DNA from: Thiohalobacter thiocyanaticus
GTDB lineage: Bacteria > Pseudomonadota > Gammaproteobacteria > Thiohalobacterales > Thiohalobacteraceae
Assembly: GCF_002356355.1 (NCBI RefSeq)
Contig: NZ_AP018052.1
Span: 558,001 to 622,000 of the forward strand
Direction: 5' to 3'
Length of the DNA stretch: 64,000 bases
Shown: piece after piece, positions 37,400 through 46,006 of the stretch
Numbering within the stretch: position 1 is the stretch's first letter
Layout: each line of letters starts with the position of its first letter
The notes under the pieces: generated by a model
Seen by the model: the letters and a program-made list of their open reading frames with translations, nothing else
The model's database searches: none
What the model was told of the DNA's origin: nothing
Position numbers and translations under genes: made by a program

Positions 37400-37588
37400 A
37401 TGAAAGTCAGGGAGGTGATTCGAGTGATTGAGGCGGACGGTTGGTATCAGGTCAGGATGAAAGGCAGTCACCGGCAATACAGGCACGATGTTAAAATCGG
37501 ATTGGTTACGGTGCCCGGGAAATTGAATGACGACCTGGCGCCGGGTACCCTGAACAGCATATTGAAGCAGGCGGGGTTAAAGTCATGA
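37400..37588 (+). CDS. hicA: HicA-type toxin
   Basis: The 62-residue protein is an mRNA interferase of the double-stranded-RNA-binding fold. It has VIRVIEADGWYQVRMKGSHR followed by QYRHDVKIGLVTVPGKLNDD, including the catalytic His in GSHRQY, and LAPGTLNSILKQAGL, all standard for HicA. The ATG is preceded by AAAGGAG. It overlaps hicB by four bases (ATGA). Confidence 0.95.
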   Translation: MKVREVIRVIEADGWYQVRMKGSHRQYRHDVKIGLVTVPGKLNDDLAPGTLNSILKQAGLKS

Positions 37589-37797
37589 AGTATCTGATCA
37601 TAATCGAGCAGACTGAAACGGGTTACTCAGCGTATTCGCCCGATCTGCCCGGCTGCGTGTCCACCGGCGGCAGCCCAGAGGATGCCGAGGCGAACATGAA
37701 AGAGGCCATCGAGTTTCACATCGAGGGCCTGAAGGAAGATGGGCTGCCGGTACCGAAGCCGACGAGCCTGTCGTCCTACGTGGAAGTGGCGGCTTGA
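37585..37797 (+). CDS. hicB: HicB-type antitoxin
   Basis: The 70-residue protein has the partial RNase H-like fold of HicB: MKYLIIIEQTETGYSAYSPD, LPGCVSTGGSPEDAEANMKE and AIEFHIEGLKEDGLPVPKPT. It is a short HicB without a C-terminal DNA-binding domain, so autoregulation by it alone is doubtful. It is translationally coupled to hicA. Confidence 0.95.
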   Translation: MKYLIIIEQTETGYSAYSPDLPGCVSTGGSPEDAEANMKEAIEFHIEGLKEDGLPVPKPTSLSSYVEVAA

Positions 37798-37888
37798 TAC
37801 CAGATCCGCACACCCAGGCACGCGGGCCGGAATAAGGTCCGCAAGGCCCGATCCCGGCAGCTGCGGACTGCCGGTTGAGCAACGCCAC

Positions 37889-37916
37889 AGCCCCTCTCCC
37901 TTGAGGGAGAGGGGAC
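37889..37916. repeat. CCCCTCTCC hairpin after hicB
   Basis: CCCCTCTCCCT and AGGGAGAGGGG form a strong stem with almost no loop. It is related to the element at 37339 and brackets hicAB. It may act as a terminator. Confidence 0.65.
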
Positions 37917-38039
37917 GTTGTTTTGACGTTCCCAGTAGATCTTCTCCGCCTCTCAAGGTTGTTTAGACTATTCTGAGACGATTAATAAGACCATTATTCC
38001 CAGTCTCAAGGCAACCAAGAGTTATTTGGGTGAAAGCAA

Positions 38040-38105
38040 ATGAGCCGACTCAGTACCGAGGAACGCGAGATCCGGGAAGCCTTTGAGAAGGGAGAGCTGA
38101 AGTGA
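38040..38105 (+). pseudogene. N-terminal remnant of an antitoxin gene cut off at a repeat
   Basis: ATG at 38040 opens a 21-codon frame, MSRLSTEEREIREAFEKGEL plus Lys, ending in TGA one base before a GTAGGTCGGGT repeat (38107-38183). The peptide is the usual beginning of BrnA/CopG-type antitoxins, which continue for about 70 more residues. The rest is missing, and the gene downstream is on the other strand. The repeat seems to mark the break. The AT-rich leader (37960-38039) may be its old promoter. Confidence 0.6.
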
Positions 38106-38106
38106 T

Positions 38107-38183
38107 GTAGGTCGGGTTAGCCTGCAAGGCGTAACCCGACACACCCACGGCAAGTCGGGTTACGCTGCGCTAACCCGACCTAC
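38107..38183. repeat. GTAGGTCGGGT-type palindromic repeat
   Basis: A full copy directly after the antitoxin remnant. It has the common core AGCCTGCAAGGCGTAACCCG and right arm GCTGCGCTAACCCGACCTAC. Confidence 0.9.
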
Positions 38184-38231
38184 GGATTCACCCTGAGCAG
38201 TTTGCGCGGGCAGCGCCCGCCTGCGATCTCT

Positions 38232-39098
38232 TCAGTTCAGGACCTCTTCCGCGCTGGCCGCGGTCAGCACCCGCTCCGACCATTCGAGCAGCTGCTCGGC
38301 ATCGGCGGTCTCGATCCGTTGCCGCACCGGCTCCGGCAGGGGGCCGAATCTGCGGGTCATCTGCCGCAACAGCACCTGGGCCTCGCCCTGTTGCATGCCC
38401 TGTTGCCTGAATCGCTCTGCAAATGTACTCATCTTTTCCGCCTCTTCGCGATATTCCTCTTGATACCGCGCCCGTTCCGCCTCGTCAAGCCCGGCATAGA
38501 TATCCACAAAATCCAGATACTTGAGCTGTTTCTCCGGGTGCGGTTCCAGTTCGGTCAGGCCGCGCACCGCCTGAGCGTAGACCTCCACCCGCTGGCCGGA
38601 CGCATGGCGCATGTTGGGCAGGTTCAACCGGGCCACGATGTTGGGGCTGTCGCGGTACTGCTCGAACGACAGCTCAGGCAATACGCAGGCGAGGTAGTGG
38701 AATGACAGGTACGTGTGCCGCTCCCCGCCCAGCGCCAGCCGCTCACGCCGTCGGCCGCGTCTGAGAAACACCACCACCGGCACTACCCGGTCGCAGTCCA
38801 GCAGCTCGCTCAGATCCAGGCAGTAGTGGGCCAGGCGATGGAGGGAGAACCGCCCCGGCTCGCTTTCCTCTTCCACCACGAACAGGATCGCCTCCCGGCG
38901 CCCGTCGGGCCATTGCACCTGAAGCGGGACATCCAGCTCCCGGAACCGCTCGCCGAGACGTTCCTTGAGCTGTTCCTGGCGTACCGGGGTGATCTGCACA
39001 GTCGCATCCAGCGCCTCGGCTTCAGCCGCCGCGAACAGCTCCAGCGCCTGGCGTGGGTAATCGAGAATGAGGTTCTTGAAGTTCTGGTCATGATCCAT
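38232..39098 (-). CDS. Rpn-family (YhgA-like) PD-(D/E)XK nuclease with DUF4351 tail
   Basis: The 288-residue protein starts MDHDQNFKNLILDYPRQALE and has the Rpn/YhgA-like nuclease pattern: LQVQWPDGRREAILFVVEEE (with the E and x-E catalytic strand), SLHRLAHYCLDLSE and VVPVVVFLRRG. The C-terminal 60 residues (MTRRFGPLPEPVRQRIETAD followed by AEQLLEWSERVLTA) are a DUF4351 domain. Rpn proteins are DNA nucleases linked to recombination and, in recent work, to phage defence. The start at 39098 has AAGGATG at good spacing. Several repeats surround it. Confidence 0.85.
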   Translation of the reverse strand: MDHDQNFKNLILDYPRQALELFAAAEAEALDATVQITPVRQEQLKERLGERFRELDVPLQVQWPDGRREAILFVVEEESEPGRFSLHRLAHYCLDLSELLDCDRVVPVVVFLRRGRRRERLALGGERHTYLSFHYLACVLPELSFEQYRDSPNIVARLNLPNMRHASGQRVEVYAQAVRGLTELEPHPEKQLKYLDFVDIYAGLDEAERARYQEEYREEAEKMSTFAERFRQQGMQQGEAQVLLRQMTRRFGPLPEPVRQRIETADAEQLLEWSERVLTAASAEEVLN

Positions 39099-39324
39099 GA
39101 CCGGCATCCTTGTCGGTGTCTTCCATGACACCGCGAGAGTAGCATTTTCCGGCCGGGCTTATCGCGCGGTTTCCGCCGATAATGAACTTACATAGAGCTA
39201 TCACTACTTTTAGTGTAGATATTGTATTTTGTGATAGCTTCGGTTTCAGGGACGCCATCCCCACGAAGGCGGAAATCAAGGGCCAGGCCGGAACCGTCCG
39301 GGGAAAGCCTGATTAATTCCCTTT

Positions 39325-39490
39325 CCGTCATCCCGGCTCCCACCCCGTCATCCCGGCTCCCACCCCGTCATCCCGGCACCACCCCGTCATCCCGGCACCA
39401 CCCCGTCATCCCGGCACCACCCCGTCATCCCGGCACCACCCCGTCATCCCGGCACCACCCCGTCATCCCCGCGCAGGCGGGGATCCAGAA
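39325..39490. repeat. 19-20 bp minisatellite derived from a dRS3-like half-site
   Basis: CCGTCATCCCGGC units begin at 39325, 39345, 39365, 39384, 39403, 39422, 39441 and 39460, so periods are 20, 20 and then 19 five times. The first two units end in TCCCAC and the others in ACCAC. The last unit runs into a full dRS3-like arm (GCGCAGGCGGGGATCCAG). The gap 39099-39517 holds no gene. Confidence 0.95.
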
Positions 39491-39517
39491 ACCGCCGCGC
39501 CCAGTCGATTCCACCCC

Positions 39518-40411
39518 TCACAACCGCCCCTCATCCCCCTGCCCATACAGCAGCAGACTCAGCACATAGATCCCCTGCGCCGTGGTGTGGAAATTGCCCA
39601 CGGCCCGGCCGGGCCCGATGCCGTTGCGCGTCCACACCAGATCGCGAGCCCCTGGCAGGGGCAGCAACATCGGGGTGTTGGCCCAGGCCCCATCAGGCAG
39701 CTGAGCGCGCAGCAGTCGCCGCAGCCAAGCCGGTTTAACCTGCCCGCCGGCCCCGGATTCGGTCAGCATCAGTACCCGCTGCAGGTACACGTCCACCGGG
39801 CGCGGATCCCAGGTGAGCTGGCCGACCAGCCGTGCCTGCAGCCGGCTCACGGTCGCGGCCAGATCCGGATCCTGCGGGCACTGCTTGCGCTGCTGCAGCC
39901 GCAGGCCCATCAGCTGGTGGGTCACGCAGGCCGAGCGGAAGCGGTGCCCGTCGCAGAAACCGGCCTGGTTCTGGGCCTGGATATCCGGCAGCGCCCACAG
40001 GTCCGCATCGCAGGTCAGCGAGAAGATGAAATGCCGGTTGTAGTAGGGCAGCCCCTCGAGCGAGGCCGGGGTGACCGGGATCCACACCCCGTCCCGGAAC
40101 AGCGGCCGCCACAGGTAATCGGGATCGCGCCCCAGGTAGCGCTGCGTGTAGCGGTCGAAAAGTGCCTGCAGCCGCGCATCCCCGGTGAGGCGGGCGCTCT
40201 GCTGCAGCATCCGCCACAGCATCGGGTTGTTGGTGGAGAGCAGGTGTTCGGAATTTGTCTCGGTCCAGTGGATGGAGGCGTTCAGCGCGGCTTCCAGTTC
40301 TGCATGTGCCGGTGGGGGAGTATCGCGGTTGTACTGCCAAACGTATACGGCGTAGCCGAGAGTTGGCAGTGTGACGATTGATATAAATATAATCAGTAGC
40401 TTGCGAAGCAT
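39518..40411 (-). CDS. Membrane-anchored protein of unknown function, possible alpha-toroid fold
   Basis: The 297-residue protein has an N-terminal transmembrane anchor (LLIIFISIVTLPTLGYAVYV) and an otherwise soluble, probably periplasmic part. LLRAQLPDGAWANTP and FHTTAQGIYVLSLLLYG are of the kind seen in terpenoid-cyclase-like alpha-alpha toroids (QXXDGXW and following helix). Four cysteines lie in the middle. No named family is recognised. It is transcribed away from the exopolysaccharide cluster. Confidence 0.7.
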   Translation of the reverse strand: MLRKLLIIFISIVTLPTLGYAVYVWQYNRDTPPPAHAELEAALNASIHWTETNSEHLLSTNNPMLWRMLQQSARLTGDARLQALFDRYTQRYLGRDPDYLWRPLFRDGVWIPVTPASLEGLPYYNRHFIFSLTCDADLWALPDIQAQNQAGFCDGHRFRSACVTHQLMGLRLQQRKQCPQDPDLAATVSRLQARLVGQLTWDPRPVDVYLQRVLMLTESGAGGQVKPAWLRRLLRAQLPDGAWANTPMLLPLPGARDLVWTRNGIGPGRAVGNFHTTAQGIYVLSLLLYGQGDEGRL

Positions 40412-40595
40412 GGGACGCCTTTCATTATTCGGTGTTCAGGATAGTCTCATCCAAACTGTCGCGCCGGGCAAACAATCCGGTAAAAGGGACTGACACAAAG
40501 GGTTGGCGCCCATCCGCCGTTACATCCAAAGGCGGTGGCCAAACGCGCCCGTAACCCGCAAAATAGCGTGCTGGCGGTCAGCACCGCACGCAAAC

Positions 40596-40640
40596 AGTTT
40601 ATAATTATAATTTATACTTTATAAACAGTATATTACTCCA
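40596..40640 (+). promoter_or_regulatory. AT-rich promoter region of the exopolysaccharide cluster
   Basis: A run of A/T (TTTATAATTATAATTTATAC) within GC-rich DNA lies 25-70 bases before the first sulfotransferase start and contains TATAAT-like hexamers. It is the likely promoter of the rightward cluster, but no single -35/-10 pair can be picked with confidence. Confidence 0.4.
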
Positions 40641-40663
40641 CCAAGAATCAGGATTTGCGCATC

Positions 40664-41473
40664 ATGATGCATGAAAAGTCGATCCCCGTTCGCGGTGATA
40701 CGCCTGAAAGAGCCATTCTGTGCATGGCAGGCAGTGGTAGATCCGGTACGTCCCTGGTCGCGAGTTTCTTGCACAAATCTGGAATCATGATGGGGAATGA
40801 TATGCGCGGCCCCACTCATTCGAACAGGTTGGGGTATTTCGAGGACATGGATTTCCTCGACTTCCATAAAGGGATGCTGTCACGCAGTGGCGTGGATCGA
40901 TATACGCCATGGCTGGAATTCGATATCAGCGAAAATGATTTCAGGTATGGGCAGGAACTGATCGAAAAACGGAATAAGGAGCACGTGCACTGGGGGTGGA
41001 AGGATCCGCGGGCGACCATGTTTATGGATTTCTGGCTGAAGGTCGAACCCGATATCAGATTTCTAGTGATGTATCGCGATCCCTCTGAGGTTATGACATC
41101 GATGTACCGGGAGCAGAGGCGGCGGATAAGATATCGTCACCCCACGTATGCGCCTCGCACTTGGATAGTGAATAATCTGCAAGCTTTGAATTTTTCTCAG
41201 AGGCATCCGGGCTCGGTGGCGTTTCTGGATTTGAGAACGATAAAGGAAAAGCCGCGGGAAGTGATTGGGGAATTAAGCGCCTGGATGGGTGTGCCACTGT
41301 CAGTTGATGTATGGAACCAGGTATACAAGCCTTCCGAACTGCGAGCGGTGAGACAGAACAGATTGAAGGAGCCAGTGATTAGCAATTTGGTTAGATTTGC
41401 TCATTCCTGTTATGGATCGGAAATGCGGGAAGTGTACAAGTTGCTGTGCGCCTCATCCCTGGGAAAAAGATGA
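40664..41473 (+). CDS. PAPS-dependent sulfotransferase family protein
   Basis: The 269-residue protein has the 5'-phosphosulfate-binding loop MAGSGRSGTSLVASFLHKSG at residues 21-40, WKDPRATMFMDFW, and a 3'-phosphate-binding-like region FLVMYRDPSEVMTSMYREQR. It should move sulfate from PAPS onto a sugar or lipid. ATG 40664 lies about ten bases after AGGA; a TTG at 40655 is the alternative. Codon use is more AT-rich than in flanking genes, suggesting transfer. It is the first gene of the exopolysaccharide cluster. Confidence 0.88.
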   Translation: MMHEKSIPVRGDTPERAILCMAGSGRSGTSLVASFLHKSGIMMGNDMRGPTHSNRLGYFEDMDFLDFHKGMLSRSGVDRYTPWLEFDISENDFRYGQELIEKRNKEHVHWGWKDPRATMFMDFWLKVEPDIRFLVMYRDPSEVMTSMYREQRRRIRYRHPTYAPRTWIVNNLQALNFSQRHPGSVAFLDLRTIKEKPREVIGELSAWMGVPLSVDVWNQVYKPSELRAVRQNRLKEPVISNLVRFAHSCYGSEMREVYKLLCASSLGKR

Positions 41474-41540
41474 GGGGGATGAATTAGGGGTGACTTCGAC
41501 GGCGGTGCCCGGTGAATGGCGAAAAGGATTAGGTGGCGGT

Positions 41541-43682
41541 ATGCGTACGCTACTGCATACGATACTGTTGTGTGTCTGCCTGGGAGGAATGCCGGCCCTG
41601 CTGGCGGCTGAGAGTGCGCAGTACCAACCAGCGTCTGCACGTATGCTGCCAGCACTGGAAGCGCTTTCATTGACACCCCCAGGGTCGGCCGGCCGGCCGG
41701 CGGGTTCCCGGGGAAGGGTGATCTCACGCGGAGATCAGCTGTTTTTCGAAGACGGTACGCGAGCGAGATTCTGGGGGGTAGGCCTTACGTTTTCCGGCTG
41801 GCGACCGATAGCCTTCCCGCCGCCGAAAGAAGACGTAGAGGATTTTGTTTACACGCTGAAGTCATACGGGTTCAATCTGGTCAGATTTGTCGGTATCGAT
41901 AATAGCCTCCCTTCTTTATGTGAATACTGGAAGAAGTATGGCCATTTCGGCGGCCCGGTCATGGATCGTCTTGATTATCTGGTGGCGGAGCTCGTTGAGA
42001 GCGGTATCTATTATTCCTTCTCCATCAATAACTCATCCTTGTGTCCCCTCGATGCGTTCGATGGCGATCATACCAACGATCATCCGCAATCCTGGCGACG
42101 CTATCATGGTAAACGTTTGATCCGTCCCTACATGGTACGCAGACAGACGGACTGGATTGCAGATTTTTTTGCGCATAAGAACCCCTATACGGACAAAACC
42201 TATGCGGAAGATCCCGCCAATGTGTATCTCGCTGCGGTCAATGAGGACTCGGTCTGGTCTGTTTACTTCCGCGATAACAAATATCTTTCGAAGCAGGACC
42301 GGCTATGGCTCGATGAGGATTTCAGGGACTGGTTGAATAGCCGGAGGTCGATCCAGGATAGAAAGGGAACTGAAGCCTCGACTGCCGAGGCAGCCGATTT
42401 CAGTCTCTGGAGGCCAAGGTGGCTGCTTAGCCGGGACCAGAGGAAGTTGATCTATTCCTATCTGGCTCACGCCGATGCCCGTCTGGTTACGGAACTGAAG
42501 GATCGGCTACGGGCTATAGGGTATCAGGGTCTGATAACGCCGACCAACAACTGGTATGGATACGGGGCGCTGGATACTGCATCGCGGCATGGAGATTACG
42601 TCGAGGTGCATGGCTATTTCGATCACCCGATGGGGGCGGACAGGGAGATAGAAGGCAAATCGTTCCTGATGCGGGACGAGGGTTTTGCGGGGATTGATAA
42701 AACCGACTGGTCTTTTCCTCTCACCAAGGCAGCGCGCAGTGCGCTGCCTGATAAACCGCTGATCATGGGGGAGTGGAATCATGCGGCCTGGAGTCCCTAC
42801 GCTTATGAGGGGCCCTTTCTCATGTACGCCTATAGTGCCTTGCAGGACTATGCCGGCTTGGTGGCGCATACCTGGTTTCCCTATCCGGAATCCAGGAATG
42901 GCCCGGATGTGGAGCTAAATGCATTTTCCGTTTCGACGAACCCGCTGTTCCTCAGGCTGAGCCCGATATTGTCGGCCGCATGGCTGGGACATTGCCTCAA
43001 ACCGCATGCCGAAGTACTCGAAGTTGGTCTGGGTGATTCCTTCGGGGAGGTGGTCGACAGGACATTTGCTGTGGAAATGGGGCCTGATCCTGCCGTCAAA
43101 GTCGGTGACGGATTTCATAAGCTGATGCGAGTGCGATTCCCCCATAGTCCGGTTATTGATTTAAAATCGGATGCTGGCTCGGATCCCGGCGTTATTCGCC
43201 TCTCGAGTCAGATGTCTGCTGCTGCGGGCTGGGCCGCAGTCGAAGGCGATTGCGTGGCCGGTGCGGTGTTTTCGGGGCAGGGAGGTGTGCTGGATCTGGC
43301 GGGCGGTGTAAGCATAAGAATGAACGAGCAGGGAAGTGTGGTTGCGGTGGCCCTTGATGGCAGGCGAATTGCCGATTCATCGGACTTGGCGGTTACGCTG
43401 GTGGGCTCGCCTGCCATCGCTTGGCCTGAGGGCAATGGTGAGCGGATGCGATTCAGGCAGCCGGCCGGGACTACCCTGACGGCCGGGGCGGTATCTGCAT
43501 CCCTGTCGATGCCGAAGACTGGAGAATGCCCGCAGGGGCAGTGGGTGGGAGGTCAGTCGCGGTATGACAAGATGATCATTCAGTCGGCGAAGGAGAATAA
43601 TCTCTGTGTGATCCAAGTCGAAAGCAGGAATGGCGCTTGGGTGAGGCTCAGAGAGGGAGATGTCCTAGTGTCAACCGAATAA
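41541..43682 (+). CDS. Secreted glycoside hydrolase of the GH-A type
   Basis: The 713-residue protein starting at 41541 has a signal peptide (LLHTILLCVCLGGMPALLAA). The catalytic barrel shows GTRARFWGVGLTFSGW, LKSYGFNLVRFVGID, the likely acid/base Glu235 in AAVNEDSVW, EVHGYFDHPMG and the likely nucleophile Glu411 in LIMGEWNHAAW, all in the order of clan GH-A enzymes such as GH5 and GH42. The C-terminal 200 residues look like beta-sandwich domains. It probably trims or degrades a polysaccharide made by this locus. The longer frame from 41397 overlaps the sulfotransferase gene and was rejected because it lacks a signal. Confidence 0.85.
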   Translation: MRTLLHTILLCVCLGGMPALLAAESAQYQPASARMLPALEALSLTPPGSAGRPAGSRGRVISRGDQLFFEDGTRARFWGVGLTFSGWRPIAFPPPKEDVEDFVYTLKSYGFNLVRFVGIDNSLPSLCEYWKKYGHFGGPVMDRLDYLVAELVESGIYYSFSINNSSLCPLDAFDGDHTNDHPQSWRRYHGKRLIRPYMVRRQTDWIADFFAHKNPYTDKTYAEDPANVYLAAVNEDSVWSVYFRDNKYLSKQDRLWLDEDFRDWLNSRRSIQDRKGTEASTAEAADFSLWRPRWLLSRDQRKLIYSYLAHADARLVTELKDRLRAIGYQGLITPTNNWYGYGALDTASRHGDYVEVHGYFDHPMGADREIEGKSFLMRDEGFAGIDKTDWSFPLTKAARSALPDKPLIMGEWNHAAWSPYAYEGPFLMYAYSALQDYAGLVAHTWFPYPESRNGPDVELNAFSVSTNPLFLRLSPILSAAWLGHCLKPHAEVLEVGLGDSFGEVVDRTFAVEMGPDPAVKVGDGFHKLMRVRFPHSPVIDLKSDAGSDPGVIRLSSQMSAAAGWAAVEGDCVAGAVFSGQGGVLDLAGGVSIRMNEQGSVVAVALDGRRIADSSDLAVTLVGSPAIAWPEGNGERMRFRQPAGTTLTAGAVSASLSMPKTGECPQGQWVGGQSRYDKMIIQSAKENNLCVIQVESRNGAWVRLREGDVLVSTE

Positions 43683-43766
43683 GCTGGACTTCCGCGGAAA
43701 GCATAAAATCGGCCGGCTGGCTGCCCAGCCCCGAAATAACCATTACTGAGGCAGGTGGAGGATAAA

Positions 43767-44603
43767 ATGCAACCGGGTTCACATAAGAAACTGAATCGCT
43801 GGGGTAAGAAGGCTGCACCAGCGCTTTCGCGCGTCCTCAATCGCTCCCCCATGGTCGGGCTTGTCTCGATGATATCTTGGTATCTGGCCTTCATTCAGGG
43901 TAAAGGGTCGGGGGCGGGATGGGATCTCGAGGCGGAAATAAAGGGGGCGTTGAGCGCTATTCGCAGGGACAGTCATGAATCGCTTGTGTTGTTCGATGTG
44001 GGTGCGAATGTGGGTGACTGGACGGAAGGGATGCTAGCTGCCCTGGGGGATGGCTGTGCCATATACCAGTTCGAGCCAACCTTGGAATGCCGTGAGATCC
44101 TGCTGCAGAAGTCGAGGCCGAATGTGGTTCTGGTCCCGTATGGAGTCGGTGCCGAGGAAGGCGAGGCGGAAATCTATAGTATTTCGGGAGTAAAGGCAAA
44201 ATCGGCTTCCCTGTATGCCCGTAAGGATACCTGCTTTGAGGATCGAAGCTATACGAAGGAAACGATACGAATAACCACGATAGACGATTTCGTGGACCAG
44301 AATAATATGGATAGAATCGACTTCATGAAGATGGATATTGAGGGGCATGAATACGCGGCCCTGAAAGGGGCTGTGAAGACGCTCGAGCGGGGCGCTATCG
44401 CGGCGCTTACATTCGAATTCGGAACTGGAAACATCAATTCCCGAACCTACTTTCGGGATTTCTGGGATCTGCTTACGCCTCTCGGATATAGGATTTCCAG
44501 GATCTGACCTGGAGGAATCCTGCTCCCGGTCGATCAGTATTATGAGGATCTCGAGTATTTCCGGGGAGCTACTAACTACCTTGCCGTGCTTGAGTTGTCT
44601 TGA
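43767..44603 (+). pseudogene. FkbM-family methyltransferase gene with an in-frame TGA
   Basis: From ATG 43767 (after GGAGG) the frame encodes a SAM-dependent methyltransferase: VLFDVGANVGDWTEGMLAAL, YQFEPTLECREIL, VGAEEGEAEIYS, ITTIDDFVDQNNMDRIDFMK, MDIEGHEYAALKGA and LTFEFGTGN. A TGA at 44505-44507 (codon 247) follows GYRISRI, but the same frame goes on with PGGILLPVDQYYEDLEYFRG and ATNYLAVLELS to a TGA at 44601-44603, which is the normal FkbM ending. So a point mutation, or sequencing error, removed about 31 residues. The 246-residue product has the whole SAM core and might still work. A decayed copy of the same 3' end lies at 45737. Confidence 0.85.
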
Positions 44604-44873
44604 AGTATTACCCATAGGACTACCTGTCAGTCTCTAACAAAATGACGGGATGAAACAGCTTTGATTGAATTGCAATGACAAGAAGGCAGTGGATGGAGAT
44701 GATGTCGGTGGGCTGGGTTGGCAGCTTTTTGTGTGCGCAAATTAGTGCGGAGCATCGAGAGACTCAGCTGTAAAAGTATGGGAAGTAGAGGGTTTTAGGG
44801 AGTTGTTCCAGTTGATTTGGGTTGTAGAAAAGTTGGATTGTGTTTCTAGTAAGTGCTACGGGGCAAGGTGTCT

Positions 44874-45725
44874 ATGAGTATGCCAATTCTTCTATCTGGT
44901 GCTAGAAAACTGGTTCGATCGGCTGAAATGAAATATCGGATAGCCTCATCTGATACGAGACTATTGCCAGATTTTATAATCGTTGGTGCTCAAAAAGCTG
45001 GAACAACTAGTATGTTCTATTGGCTGAGTAAGCATCCTCAGCTTAAGGCTTCGGCCGCTAAAGAAGTGCATTATTTTGATGGGGGGCTTGACTCTTCGAT
45101 AGATAATTATGCGAAAGGTCTCTCATGGTACAAGGCGCATTTCCCAAAATACACGTCATTGCGGGAAGGCGAACGAGTTTTTGAGGCGTCCCCGTTATAT
45201 CTGTTTAATCCGAATGCTCCAAAGCGGATATACGAATTATTGCCTGACGTTAAAATAATTGTGATGCTAAGAAATCCGATAGAGCGGGCAGTTTCTCACT
45301 ATTTTCATGAGAAAAGACGCAACAGGGAGCCGCTAACGCTATATGAAGCAATTGTTACTGAAGAGCAACGACTTAGGCCGTATGTTGATGCGGGTGATTA
45401 TAAAAATCCAATATATATTCAGCATAGCTATAAATCAAGAGGGCTTTATCTGGAACAGTTGAAGCGTTACTTAGATTATTTTCCTTTGAAAAACATTCTC
45501 ATACTGAGTAGCGAAGACTTTTTTCGTGAGCCTGAAAAATGCATGAAACAGGTCTTTGAATTCGTCTCAGTAGATCCAAATTATAGATTGGGGCATTTAA
45601 AAAGAATGAATGTCGGAAGCAACAGATCTGCAATTGAGCCTGAAGTATACGAATACCTAAAAGATTATTTTAGTCAACCAAATGCGGATCTTTATGAGTT
45701 TCTGAGTATGGATTACGGGTGGTGA
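44874..45725 (+). CDS. Sulfotransferase, heparan N-sulfotransferase-like
   Basis: The 283-residue protein has PDFIIVGAQKAGTTSMFYWL (5'-phosphosulfate loop, residues 33-50), KEVHYFDG, a 3'-phosphate-binding segment VKIIVMLRNPIERAVSHYFH and GLYLEQLKRYLDYFP, as in the Sulfotransfer_1 family that includes heparan sulfate sulfotransferases. It should sulfate a glycan with PAPS. ATG 44874 has AAGGTG upstream; GTG 44853 is an alternative. The gene and 250 bases on each side are clearly AT-rich compared with the rest of the window, so it is probably acquired. It lies between an FkbM gene and a decayed copy of that gene's end. Confidence 0.92.
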   Translation: MSMPILLSGARKLVRSAEMKYRIASSDTRLLPDFIIVGAQKAGTTSMFYWLSKHPQLKASAAKEVHYFDGGLDSSIDNYAKGLSWYKAHFPKYTSLREGERVFEASPLYLFNPNAPKRIYELLPDVKIIVMLRNPIERAVSHYFHEKRRNREPLTLYEAIVTEEQRLRPYVDAGDYKNPIYIQHSYKSRGLYLEQLKRYLDYFPLKNILILSSEDFFREPEKCMKQVFEFVSVDPNYRLGHLKRMNVGSNRSAIEPEVYEYLKDYFSQPNADLYEFLSMDYGW

Positions 45726-45736
45726 TGCGCCCAATA

Positions 45737-45947
45737 GCTGTGCCGCAGTGCTTGTATTTGAAATCGGGGCGGCAAACATTAATGTCAGAATATGCTTCCT
45801 GCATTTTGGGCTGAGTTATCCTAATGGGTATAGGATTTCAAAAGATGATCCTGGAGGGAAATTGCATTAGGTCGGTCAATATTGAAAAGATTTCAAGTAT
45901 ATCGGCGGGGGGCGGTAAACTATCTCACAGCACTTGGGGCGTTTTGA
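45737..45947 (+). pseudogene. Decayed 3' end of an FkbM methyltransferase gene
   Basis: The segment matches the last 210 bases of the FkbM gene at 43767-44603 in order, with many substitutions: LVFEIGAANIN versus LTFEFGTGNIN, NGYRISKDDPGGK versus LGYRISRI(stop)PGGI, and the closing tract with several stops. Frameshifts and stops show it is dead. It lies directly after the AT-rich sulfotransferase gene. Confidence 0.75.
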
Positions 45948-46006
45948 GGAAACTCCAAGGTGCTTTTCAAGTCGCTTAGAGAAATGAAAACAGAAAGTCG
46001 CCTCCC

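Noticed and set aside
39325-39490. CRISPR array
   Set aside because: Units of 19-20 bp follow each other without variable spacers; it is a minisatellite.
44505-44507. Selenocysteine codon in the FkbM gene
   Set aside because: No SECIS-like hairpin is apparent right after it, no selenocysteine is known at this place in the family, and a decayed relative shows Asp-Asp-Pro there; a point mutation is simpler.
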